Shown here: in pieces, positions 23,779 through 36,700 of the stretch
Layout of the letters: each line of letters begins with the position of its first letter
Numbering within the stretch: the first letter of the stretch is position 1
Assembly (NCBI GenBank): GCA_944474755.1
Contig: OX104112.1
Location: 2,886,001-2,950,000 of the forward strand
DNA length: 64,000 nt
Reading direction: 5' to 3'
Source: Limnoperna fortunei
Lineage: Eukaryota; Mollusca; Bivalvia; Mytilida; Modiolidae
Position numbers and translations under genes: made by a program
The notes under the pieces: model-generated
Database searches by the model: none
Seen by the model: the letters and a program-made list of their open reading frames with translations, nothing else
Told to the model about the DNA's origin: nothing

Positions 23779-26700
23779 ACTGATGTTATACAGATACATT
23801 ACGGCGACCAGCTTTACTGATGTTATACAGATACATTACGGCGACCAGCTTTACTGATGTTATACAGATACATTACGGCAACCAGCTTTACTGATGTTAT
23901 ACAAATACATTACGGCGACCAGCTTTACTGATGTTATACAGATACATTACGGCGACCAGCTTCACTGATGTTATACAGATACATTACGGCGACAAGCTTT
24001 ACAGATGTATGACAGATACATTACGACGACCAGCTTTACTGATGTTATACAGATACATTACGGCGACCAGCTTTACTGATGTAAGACAGATACATGACGG
24101 CGACCAGCTTTACTGATGTTATACAGATACATTACGGCGACCAGCTTTACTGATGTAAGACAGATACATTACGGCGACCAGCTTTACTGATGTTATACAG
24201 ATACATTACGGCGACCAGCTTTACTGATGTTATACAGATACATTACGGCGACCAGCTTTACTGATGTAAGACAGATACATTACGGCGACCAGCTTTATTG
24301 ATGTTATACAGATACATTACGGCGACCAGCTTTACTGATGTTATACAGATACATTAAGACGACCAGCTTTACTGATGTAAGACAGATACATTACGGCGAC
24401 CAGCTTTATTGATGTTATACAGATACATTACGGCGACCAGCTTCACTGATGTTATACAGATACATTACGGCGACCAGCTTTACTTATTTTATACAGATAC
24501 ATTACGGCGGCCAGCTTTACTGATATTATACAGATACATTACGGCGACCAGCTTTACTGATGTTATACAGATACATTACGGCGACCAGCTTTACTGATGT
24601 TATACAGATACATTACGGCGACCAGCTTTACTGATGTTATACAGATGCATTACGGCGACCAGCTTTACTGATGTTATACAGATACATTACGGCGACCAGC
24701 TTTACTGATGTTATACAGATACATTACGGCGACCAGCTTTACTGATGTTATACAGATACATTACGGCGACCAGCTTTACTGATGTTATACAGATACATTA
24801 CGGCGACCAGCTTCACTGATGTTATACAGATACATTACGGCGACCAGCTTTACTGATGTTATACAGATACATTACGGCGACCAGCTTTACTGATGTTATA
24901 CAGATACATTACGGCGACCAGCTTTACTGATGTTATACAGATACATTACGGCGACCAGCTTTACTGATGTTATACAGATACATTAAGACGACCAGCTTTA
25001 CTGATGTTATACAGATACATTACGGCGACCAGCTTTACTGATGTTATACAGATACATTACGGCGACCAGCTTTACTGATGTTATACAGATACATTACGGC
25101 GACCAGCTTTACTGATGTTATACAGATACATTACGGCCACCAGCTTCACTGATGTTATACAGATACATTACGTCGACCAGCTTTACTGATGTTATACAGA
25201 TACATTACGGCGACCAGCTTTACTGATGTTATACAGATACATTACGGCGACCAGCTTTACTGATGTTATACAGATACATTACGGCGACTAGCTTTACTGA
25301 TGTTATACAGATACATTACGGCGAACAGCTTTACTGATGTTATACAGATACATTAAGGCGACCAGCTTTACTGATGTTATACAGATACATTACGGCGACC
25401 AGCTTTACTGATGTTTTACAGATACATTACGGCGACCCGCTTTACTTATGTTATACAGATACATTACGGCGACCAGCTTTACTTATTTTATACAGATACA
25501 TTACGGCGGCCAGCTTTACTGATATTATACAGATACATTACGGCGACCAGCTTTACTGATGTTATACAGATACATTACGGCGACCAGCTTTACTGATGTT
25601 ATACAGATACATTACGGCGACCAGCTTTACTGATGTTATACAGATGCATTACGGCGACCAGCTTTACTGATGTTATACAGATACATTACGGCGACCAGCT
25701 TTACTGATGTTATACAGATACATTACGGCGACCAGCTTTACTGATGTTATACAGATACATTACGGCGACCAGCTTTACTGATGTTATACAGATACATTAC
25801 GGCGACCAGCTTCACTGATGTTATACAGATACATTACGGCGACCAGCTTTACTGATGTTATACAGATACATTACGGCGACCAGCTTTACTGATGTTATAC
25901 AGATACATTACGGCGACCAGCTTTACTGATGTTATACAGATACATTACGGCGACCAGCTTTACTGATGTTATACAGATACATTAAGACGACCAGCTTTAC
26001 TGATGTTATACAGATACATTACGGCGACCAGCTTTACTGATGTTATACAGATACATTACGGCGACCAGCTTTACTGATGTTATACAGATACATTACGGCG
26101 ACCAGCTTTACTGATGTTATACAGATACATTACGGCCACCAGCTTCACTGATGTTATACAGATACATTACGTCGACCAGCTTTACTGATGTTATACAGAT
26201 ACATTACGGCGACCAGCTTTACTGATGTTATACAGATACATTACGGCGACCAGCTTTACTGATGTTATACAGATACATTACGGCGACCAGCTTTACTGAT
26301 GTTATACAGATGCATTACGGCGACCAGCTTTACTGATGTTATACAGATACATTACGGCGACCAGCTTTACTGATGTTATACAGATACATTACGGCGACCA
26401 GCTTTACTGATGTTATACAGATACATTACGGCGACCAGCTTTACTGATGTTATACAGATACATTACGGCGACCAGCTTCACTGATGTTATACAGATACAT
26501 TACGGCGACCAGCTTTACTGATGTTATACAGATACATTACGGCGACCAGCTTTACTGATGTTATACAGATACATTACGGCGACCAGCTTTACTGATGTTA
26601 TACAGATACATTACGGCGACCAGCTTTACTGATGTTATACAGATACATTAAGACGACCAGCTTTACTGATGTTATACAGATACATTACGGCGACCAGCTT

Positions 26701-28751
26701 TACTGATGTTATACAGATACATTACGGCGACCAGCTTTACTGATGTTATACAGATACATTACGGCGACCAGCTTTACTGATGTTATACAGATACATTACG
26801 GCCACCAGCTTCACTGATGTTATACAGATACATTACGTCGACCAGCTTTACTGATGTTATACAGATACATTACGGCGACCAGCTTTACTGATGTTATACA
26901 GATACATTACGGCGACCAGCTTTACTGATGTTATACAGATACATTACGGCGACCAGCTTTACTGATGTTATACAGATACATTACGGCGACCAGCTTTACT
27001 GATGTTATACAGATACATTAAGGCGACCAGCTTTACTGATGTTATACAGATACATTACGGCGACCAGCTTTACTGATGTTATACAGAAACATTACGGCGA
27101 CCCGCTTTACTTATGTTATACAGATACATTACGGCGACCAGCTTTACTGATGTTATACAGATACATTACGGCGACCAGCTTTACTGATGTTATACAGATA
27201 CATTACGGAGACCAGCTTTACTGATGTTATACAGATACATTACGGCGACCAGCTTTACTGATGTTATACAGATACATTAAGGCGACCAGCTTTACTGATG
27301 TTATACAGATACATTACGGCGACCAGCTTTACTGATGTTATACAGATACATTACGGCGACCAGCTTTACTGATGTTATGCAGATACATTACGGCGACCAG
27401 CTTTATTGATGTAAGACAGATACATTAATGCGACCAGCTTTACTGATGTTATACAGATACATTACGGCGACCAGCTTTACTGATGTTATACAGATACATT
27501 ACGGCGACCAGCTTTACTGATGTTATACAGATACATTACGGCGACCAGCTTTACTGATGTTATACAGATACATTGCGGCGACCAGCTTTACTGATGTTAT
27601 ACAGATACATTACGGCGACCAGCTTTACTGATGTTATACAGATACATTACGGCGACCAGCTTTACTGATGTTATACAGATACATTACGCCGACCAGCTTT
27701 ACTGATATTATACAGATACATTACGGCGACCAGCTTTACTGATATTATACAGATACATTACTGCGACCAGCTTTACCGATGTAAGACAGATACATTACGG
27801 CGACCAGCTTTACTGATGTTATACAGATACATTTCGTCGACCAGATTTACTGATGTTATACAGATACATTACTGCGACCAGCTTTACCGATGTAAGACAG
27901 ATACATTACGGCGACCAGCTTTACTGATGTTATACAGGTACATTACGGCGACCAGCTTTACTGATGTCATACAGATACATTACGGCGACCAGCTTTACTG
28001 ATGTTATACAGATACATTACGGCGACCAGCTTTACTGATGTTATACAGATACATTACGGCGACCAGCTTTACTGATGTTATACAGATACATTACGGCGAT
28101 CAGCTTTACTGATATTATAAAGATACATTACGGCGACCAGCTTTACTGATGTTATACAGATACATTACGGCGACCAGCTTCACTGATGTTATACAGATAC
28201 ATTACGGCGACCAGCTTCACTGATGTTATACAGATACATTACGGCGACCAGCTTTACTGATGTTATACAGATACATTACGGCGACCAGCTTTACTGATGT
28301 AAGACAGATACATTACGGCGACCAGCTTTACTGATGTTATACAGATGCATTACGGCGACCAGCTTTACTGATGTTATACAGATACATTACGGCGACCAGC
28401 TTTACTGATGGTATACAGATACATTACGGCGACCAGCTTTACTGATGTTATACAGATACATTACGGCGACCAGCTTTACTGATGTTATACAGATACATTA
28501 AGGCGACCAGCTTTACTGATGTTATACAGATACATTACGGCGACCAGCTTCACTGATGATATACAGAAACATTACGTCGACCAGCTTTACTGATGTTATA
28601 CAGATACATTACGGCGACCAGCTTTACTGATGTTATACAGATTCATTACGTCGACCAGCTTTACTGATGTTATACAGATACATTACGGCGACCAGCTTTA
28701 CTGATGTTATACAGATACATTACGGCGACCAGCTTTACTGATGTTATACAG
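23779..28751. repeat. 37-bp satellite array, right part, about 134 copies
   Basis: This continues the array that ends at 15993; the first unit completes the one cut by element 1. Higher-order copies show up as GGCCACCAGCTTCAC at 25135, 26134 and 26800, which are 999 and 666 bp apart (27 and 18 units). CATTAAGACGACC variants recur on the same spacing. ORFs of about 60 codons here are frame artefacts of the 37-bp unit. Confidence 0.97.
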
Positions 28752-29150
28752 CTTTATGGTTACAAAACTGCCATTAAAAGCAGACGTTACCTAACGTACA
28801 GCCAGGAAATTTTTTAAACGATAAATCAGGGATGCGATCTTTATTTACCGATAAATTTATAAAATCAATCACGTGTTTCAGTCAGCATTGATTGTAATGG
28901 AAAGTGTAAAGATCGCGGGAGATAACTCCGTTAACTTGATACCATGTTATGAAATAATTTACTAGTTATCTCCCATTATATACATTTAGCGTGTCAAATT
29001 ATTGACAAAATAACATCCATATTAATTTCAGAAAAAGAACCACAGCATTAATGATATAGTATTAATAGTATATATTAATTACTCTGGAGTTAAAGTTAAA
29101 TTTTAAATTGCAGTGAAATATCTTAAATCTTATAAATAGTAATTTAAACG
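28752..29150. other. Unique spacer between satellites
   Basis: 400 bp without a gene. An inverted pair GGGAGATAACT (about 28917) and AGTTATCTCCC (about 28964) could form a hairpin with 11-bp arms; this motif is common as a dispersed repeat in bivalves. The rest is AT-rich. Confidence 0.55.
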
Positions 29151-30487
29151 ATGTCGACATCGGGTGGTTAACAATTACGCTTGTCAACATTTGGTAGGTT
29201 ATTATTACGCGTAGGTAACGAATACACTAATTCTCATTTGCAGTTAACGATTCCTCATGTCGACATCAGGTAGGTAACTATTACAATTGTCGACATCAGG
29301 TAGATAACTATTACACTTGTCGACATCAGGTTGGTAACTATTACTCTTGTCGACATCAGGTAACTATTACACTGTCGACATCAGGTTGGTAACTATTACA
29401 CTTGTCGACATCAGGTAGGTAGGTATTACACTTGTCGACATCAGGTAGGTAACTATTACACATGTCGACAACAGGTTGATAACTATTACACTTGTCGACA
29501 TCAGGTAGGTAACTATTACACTTGTAAACATCAGTTAGGTAACTATTACAGTTGTCGACATGAGGTCGGTAATTATTAGACTTGAACACATGTGTAGTAA
29601 AGGATTACACCTGCTGACATCAGATAGGAAACTAATACAATTGTCGACATCAGGTAGATAACTAATACATTTTTCGACAACAGGTAGGTAACTATTACAA
29701 TTGTAAACATGTGTAGTAAACTATTACACCTGTCGACATCAGTTAGTGAACTATTATGTGTAGTAAACTATTACACCTGTCGACATCAGTTAGTGAACTA
29801 TTACTCTTGTCGACATAAGGTTGGTAACTATTACAATTGTCGACATAAGGTAGGTAGCTATTAAACTTATCGACATCAGGTAGGTAACTATTACACTTGT
29901 GCACATGTGTAGTGAATGATTACACCTGTCGACATCAGGTAGGTAATTATTACACTTGTCGACATCAGGTATGTAACTATTACACTTGTCGACATCAGCT
30001 AGGTAACTGTTACACTTGTCGACGTCAGGTAGGTAACTATTTCACGTGTCGACATCAGGTAGGTAACTGTTACACGTGTCGACACCAGGTTAGAAATTAC
30101 TACAATTGTCGACATCAGCTAGGTAACTAGTACACTTGTCGACATCGGGTAGGTAACTGTTACACTTGTCGACATCAGGTAGGTATCTATTACACTTATC
30201 GACATCAGGTAGGTAACTATTACACTTGTGCACATGTGTCGTGAATGATTACGCCTGTCGACATCAGGTAGGAAGTAATTACACTTGTTGACAACAGCTA
30301 GGTAACTGTTACACTTGTCTACATCAGGTAGGTATCTATTACACTTGTCGACATCAGGTAGGTAACTATTACACTTGTCGACATCAGGTAGGTAATTGTT
30401 AAACTTGTCGACATCAGGTAGGTAACTATTACACTTGTACACATGTGTAGTGAACGATTACAATTGTCGACATCAGGTAGGTAGAGA
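29151..30487. repeat. 30-bp minisatellite with SalI sites, about 44 copies
   Basis: Units contain TTGTCGACATCAGGTAGGTA then ACTATTACAC. A variant unit with GTGCACATGTGTAGTGAA replaces the GTCGAC unit at intervals (for example 29583, 29898, 30228, 30438). The unit is 10 codons long, so frames stay open on both strands and give decapeptide-like strings (YYTCRHQVGN on plus, CNSYLPDVDK on minus). Within single ORFs the frame slides from one reading of the unit to another after indels, which argues against a real protein. Confidence 0.93.
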
Positions 30488-30626
30488 GTACACGTGTCCC
30501 GCTGTCCAGCCTTATTATCTCCACTAGGATCAGCCATGTAACCGCTGTCCAGCCGTATACAACCAATTTCAAATTTAACCAAGTGTTAAATCTTTTACCA
30601 ACCAGTTCAGTGACCCGGCAAATGAC

Positions 30627-31930
30627 TGACCACCCATCATCACAGAGCCATAGACGGGGTGGGTGTAGATGTATTGTACAGATACCAATGGTAGATGAAA
30701 TATAATGTAAACTACAGTGTTTACCGACCACCCATCATCACTGAGCCATATACGGGGTGGGTGTAGATGTATTGTACAGATACCAATGGTAGACGAAATA
30801 TAATGTAAACTACAGTGTTTACCGACCACCCATCATCACTGAGCCATAGACGGGGTGGGTGTAGATGTATTGTACAGATACCAATGGTAGACGAAATATA
30901 ATGTAAACTACAGTGTTTACCGACCACCCATCATCACTGAGCCATAGACGGGGTGGGTGTAGATGTATTGTACAGATAACAATGGTAGACGAAATATAAT
31001 GTAAACTACAGTGTTTACCGACCACCCATCATCACTGAGCCATAGACGGGGTGGGTGTAGATGTATTGTACAGATACCAATGGTATACGAAATATAATGT
31101 AAACTACAGTGTTTACCGACCACCCATCATCACTGAGCCATAGACGGGGTGGGTGTAGATGTATTGTACAGATACCAATGGTAGATGAAATATAATGTAA
31201 ACTACAGTGTTTACCGACCACCCATCATCACTGAGCCATAGACGGGGTGGGTGTAGATGTATTGTACAGATACCAATGGTAGACGAAATATAATGTAAAC
31301 TACAGTGTTTACCGACCACCCATCATCACTGAGCCATAGGCGGGGTGGGTGTAGATGTATTGTACAGATACCAATGGTAGACGAAATATAATGTAAACTA
31401 CAGTGTTTACCGACCACCCATCATCACTGAGCCATAGACGGGGTGGGTGTAGATGTATTGTACAGATACCAATGGTAGACGAAATATAATGTAAATTACA
31501 GTGTTTACCGACCACCCATCATCACTGAGCCATAGGCGGGGTGGGTGTAGATGTATTGTACAGATACCAATGGTAGACGAAATATAATGTAAACTACAGT
31601 GTTTACCGACCACCCATCATCACTGAGCCATAGGCGGGGTGGGTGTAGATGTATTGTACAGATACCAATGGTAGACGAAATATAATGTAAACTACAGTGT
31701 TTACCGACCACCCATCATCACTGAGCTATAGACGGGGTGGGTGTAGATGTATTGTACAGATACCAATGGTAGACGAAATATAATGTAAACTACAGTGTTT
31801 ACCGACCACCCATCATCACTGAGCCATAGGCGGGGTGGGTGTAGATGTATTGTACAGATACCAATGGTAGACGAAATATAATGTAAACTACAGTGTTTAC
31901 CGACCACCCATCATCACTGAGGCATAGACG
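30627..31930. repeat. 98-bp satellite, about 13.3 highly similar copies
   Basis: Units contain GACCACCCATCATCACTGAG, GACGGGGTGGGTGTAGATGT and ACCAATGGTAGACGAAATAT. The spacing is exactly 98 bp from 30723 to 31899 (12 intervals). Copies differ at only a few positions, so the array is young or homogenised. The string of 68-codon minus-strand ORFs, each offset by 98 bp, is a repeat artefact because 98 is not a multiple of 3. Confidence 0.97.
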
Positions 31931-32084
31931 CCTCGACGAGACGGTTTACTTATTGTCAATGTAAGTGATCAAAAAGAAAGAAAGGAAGGGGTTGTTATCG
32001 ATGAACTTATTTAAGTGTAAGCTCATATGATATAAGTAGGTCCTCTTTCTTTTCACTAAAGTATGGCTGACCAATGAGTTAGCA

Positions 32085-32560
32085 CTTCCGATATAAATAT
32101 CTATCCTAGCGTATCGGTCCAATACTAACAGTGAAGTAACGCCCGATGTAAATATCCATACTAGCGTATCGGTCAATTACTAGCAGTGACGTAACGTTCG
32201 ATGTAAATATTCATCCTATCGTATCGGTCCAATACTATCAGTGAAGTAATGTCTGATGAAAATATCGATCCTAGGGTATTGGTCCAATACTAGCAGTTCT
32301 GGCTTTGTAATTGAAGGCAATATATGAGCTAGCACTTCCGATATAAATTTCAATTCTAGCTTATTGGTCCAATACCAGCAATCCAGCCCTGCATGCAATA
32401 TCTACCGATATACATTCCTTTCCATGCGTATCAGTATATTGCACAGTACCGAGTCTGCAGACACGTATTTAAATGAGCTAGCATTACTGATATACATATC
32501 CATCCTGACGTATCGGTCTATAAATTTCACATAGTTTTTTTTTCAAATGAGCTAGCAATA
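32085..32560. repeat. Degenerate 55-bp repeat
   Basis: CGATRTAAATAT..ATCCTAGCGTATCGG units start at 32089, 32144 and 32199 (spacing 55). More diverged copies follow to about 32560, some with GAGCTAGCA inserted. This array is older than the neighbouring 98-bp one. Confidence 0.75.
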
Positions 32561-33559
32561 CTACAAATAGCGATACGTAATACATGCCATGACAGATTAC
32601 CGAGATTTTGTTCTAAAAACACTGATAATGGTCAGGCAAAATATTTGTGAAATTTTGAAATTGTAAAACTTCGTTTTCGCTAAATCGGTAGATCTCTTTG
32701 CAGTTTACCTCAAGGGTAGGACAAAATACTTGACGAAAATAGGCGGAAATAACCGAGGTGATCCAATTAACTAATTAGGGTCTATGGTTATCCAACTTTT
32801 TTGTATAGAAGTTTGATAAATGACATCAAACGAAATAAAGCATAAAAACTTTTAATTACATCTTAGGTTGTGACAAATGAAAAAAGTGACTTAATTTTGC
32901 GTCTCATAATAACTCTAGCAATCAATATTTTCCTCGATAATTTCATCATTTAGTATAAAGCTTGCTCATGCAACTTTATAAATTTTGAAACATTGTAAAA
33001 ATATTTAAACAGAAACTGGGATATAGCAAACTAACATGAAGACCAAGTTTGGGATTGGGTTTGGGGCCAGTCAGGTTAAGGTAAAGATAACTGTTACTAC
33101 AAATAGAAAACCCGTTTTTTCTTAGTCCACTACTAAAACTAGTTGTTAAATCGCTGAAAACCTTGTTTCGTGTCGTAGCCACGTTTCTTGTTATAAAATA
33201 TAATTTGTAATATGATAATACAACATTGGCAGTACAGTACAGTAATGTAGCTAAGGAAAATTATTTGTAGGAGGATGCTTGAGGAGTGGCGTCAACATAT
33301 TTGTAAACAGCGTGCTGTGAGGAGCGACATAAACATATTTGTAAGCAGTGTGTTTTTAGGAGCAGCGTACATATTCATCCGAAACACAATTATCATAATA
33401 AAAAAAACTTTTTTGTGCAATCTCATTCTTTGCAATTGAAAATATATAATTTTCTTTTTTCATTTTTTATTCCCATATTTACAAATTGAACGCCATTATC
33501 TTGGAACTTTTTACAATGGATATTGTTTTCAAATGACACATTATTATCATGATTATGGT
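32561..33559. other. AT-rich stretch without a recognised gene
   Basis: About 1 kb. The only ORF of note (32976-33182, minus) has no motif or exon context. A short direct repeat (AGGAGCGACATAAACATATTT-like, about 33280-33370) is present. Nothing else is supported. Confidence 0.55.
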
Positions 33560-33705
33560 TCGATAAACATGCCCAACAGAAAAACATGCCCAACAGATAA
33601 ACATGCCCAACAGATAAACATGCCCAATAGATAAACATGCCCAACAGATAAACATGCCCAATAGATAAACATGCCCAACAGATAAACATGTCCAACAGAT
33701 AAGAA
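33560..33705. repeat. 17-bp minisatellite, about 8-9 copies
   Basis: ATAAACATGCCCAACAG repeats every 17 bp, some copies with CCCAATAG. It gives a minus-strand ORF with a GMFICWACLSIGHVYL string, which is three frames of the unit read in series. Confidence 0.92.
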
Positions 33706-33770
33706 AAATAGGGGTCGCTTAATTATGACATTTTCAGATCGTCACAAATAGAAAAAATATATGTATTTTT

Positions 33771-36700
33771 AAAGCAATTTCAGGGAAATAGAGGATCAAC
33801 TGGTCGCGGTGTATTGTGTCATCACTATTTAGGAGAAATAGAAAATCGACTCGTTGCCGTGTATTGTGTCATATCTTTTTAGGAGAAATAGAGGATCGAC
33901 TGGTCGCGGTGTATTGTGTCATCACTATTTAGGAGAAATAGAAAATCGACTCGTTGCCGTGTATTGTGTCATATCTTTTTAGGAGAAATAGAGGATCGAC
34001 TGGTCGCCGTGTATTGTTTCATAGATATTTAGGAGAAAAAGAGGATCGACTGGTCGCCGTCTGTTGTGTCATCACTATTTAGGAGAAATAGAAGATCGAC
34101 TCGTTGCCGTGTATTGTGTCATATCTATTGAGGAGAAATAAATGATCGACTGGTCGCCGTGTATTGTTTAATGACTATTTAGGAGAAATAGAGGATCGCC
34201 TGGTCGGCGCGTATTGTTTAATCACTATTTAGGAGAAATAGAGTATCGACTGGTCGCAGTGCATTGTATCATATCTATTTACAAGAAATAGAGGATCGAC
34301 TGTTCGCTGTGTATTGTGTCATAGATATTTAGGAGAAATAGAGGATCGACAGGTCGGCGTGTATTGTGTCATATCTGGATCGACTATTCGCGTGTATTGT
34401 GTCATAGCTATTTTGGAGAAATAGAGGATCGACTGGCCCCCGTGTATTGTGTCATATCTATTTAGGAGAAATAGAGGATCGACTGGTCGTGTATTGTGTC
34501 ATAGATATTTAGGAGAAATAGAGGATCGACTGGTCGTCGTGTATTGTGCTATGTTATTTAAGAGAAATAGAGGATCGACTGGTCGCCGTGTATTATGTCA
34601 TAGATATTTAGAAAAAATAGAGGATCGATTGGTCGCCGTGTATTGTGTCATAGATATTTAGGAGAAATAAATTATCGACTGTTCGCTGTGTATTGTGTCA
34701 TAGTTATTTAGGAGAAATAAATGATTGACTTCTCGCCGTGCATTATGTCATCACTATTTAAGAGAAATAGAAGATCGACTCGTTGCCGTGTATTGTGTCA
34801 TATCTATTTAGGAGAAATAGAGGATCGACTGGTCGTGTATTGTGTCATAGATATTTAGGAGAAATAGAGCATCGACTGGTCGTCGTGTATTGTGCTATGT
34901 TATTTAGGAGAAATAGTGGATCGACTGGTCGCCGTGTATTATGTCATAGATATTTAGCAAAAATAGAGGATCGACTGGTCGCCGTGTATTGTGTCATAGA
35001 TATTTAGAAGAAATAAAGGATCGACTGGTTGCCGTGTATTATGTCATAGCAATTTAGAAACAATAGAGGATCGACTGGTCGTGTATTGTGTCATTTGTAT
35101 TGAGGAGAAATAAAGGATCGACTGGTCGCCGTATATTGTGTCATCACTATTTAGGAGAAATAGAGGACCGACTGGTCGCCGTGTATTGTGTCAAAGCTAT
35201 TAAGGAGAAATAGAGGATCGACTGGTCGTGTATTGTGTAATAGTTATTTAGGAGAAATAGAGGATCGACTGGTCGCCGTGTATTGTGTCATAGATATTTA
35301 TGAGAAATAGAGGATCGACTGGTCGCCGTGTATTGTGTGATAGTTATTTAGGAGAAATAGAGGATCGACTGGTCGCCGTGTATTGTATCATAGCAATTTA
35401 GAACAAATAGAGAATCGACTGGTCGCAGTGTATTGTGTCATAGATATTTAGGAGAAATAGAGGATCGAATGGTCGCCGTGTATTGTGTCACAGTTATTTA
35501 GGAGAAATAGAGGATCGACTGGTCGCGTGTAATATGCCATAGTTATTTAGGAGAAATAAAGGATCGACTGGTCGCCGTGTATTATGTCATAGATATTTAG
35601 AAAAAAAGAGGATCGATTAGTCGCCGTGCACTGTGTCATAGATATTTAGAAGAAATAGGGGATCGACTGGTCGCCGTGTATTATGTCATAGCAATTTAGA
35701 ACAAATAGAGGATCGTCTGGTCGACGTGTATTGTGTCAAAGCTATTAAGGAGAAATAGAGGATCGACTGGTCGTGTATTGTGTAATAGTTATTTAGGAGA
35801 AATAGAGGATCGACTGGTGGCCGTGTATTGTGTCATAGATATTTATGAGAAATAGAGGATCGACTGGTCGCCGTGTATTGTGTGATAGTTATTTAGGAGA
35901 AATAGATGATCGACTGGTCGCCGTGTATTGTGTCATAGACATTTAGAAAAAATAGAGGATCGATTGGTCGCCGTGTATTGTGTCATAGATATTTAGGAGA
36001 AATAAATTATCGACTGTTCGCCGTGTATTGTGTCATAGTTATTTAGGAAAAATAGAGGATCGACTGGTCGCGTGTAATATGCCATAGTTATTTATGAGAA
36101 ATAAAGGATCGACTGGTCGCCGTGTATTATGTCATAGATATTTAGAAAAAATAGAGGATCGATTAGTCGCCGTGTATTGTGTCATAGATATTTATGGGAA
36201 ATAGGGGATCGACTGGTCGTCGTGTATTGTGTCATAGCAATTTAGAACAAATAGTGGATCGACTGGTCGCCGTGTATTGTGTGATAGTTATTTAGGAGAA
36301 ATAAAGGATCGACTGGTCTCCGTGTATTATGTCATAGCAATTTAGAACAAATAGAGGATCGTCTGGTCGACGTGTATTGTGTCAAAGCTATTAAGCAGAA
36401 ATAGAGGATCGACTGGTCGTGTATTGTGTAATAGTTATTTAGGAGAAATAGAGGATCGACTTGTGGCCGTGTATTGTATCATAGATATTTATGAGAAATA
36501 GAGGATCGACTGGTCGCCGTGTATTGTGTGATAGTTATTTAGGAGAAATAGAGGATCGACTGGTCGCCGTGTATTGTGTCATATATATTTAGAAAAAATA
36601 GAGGATCGATTGGTCGCCGTGTATTGTGTCATAGATATTTAGGAGAAATAAATTATCGACTGTTTGCCGTGTATTGTGTCATAGTTATTTAGGAGAAATA

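Noticed and set aside
30429..31907. Series of 68-codon minus-strand ORFs every 98 bp
   Set aside because: Each is the same frame-shifting read of the 98-bp satellite.
33423..33695. Cysteine/tryptophan-rich ORFs (GMFICWACLSIGHVYL)
   Set aside because: Three frames of the 17-bp minisatellite read in series.
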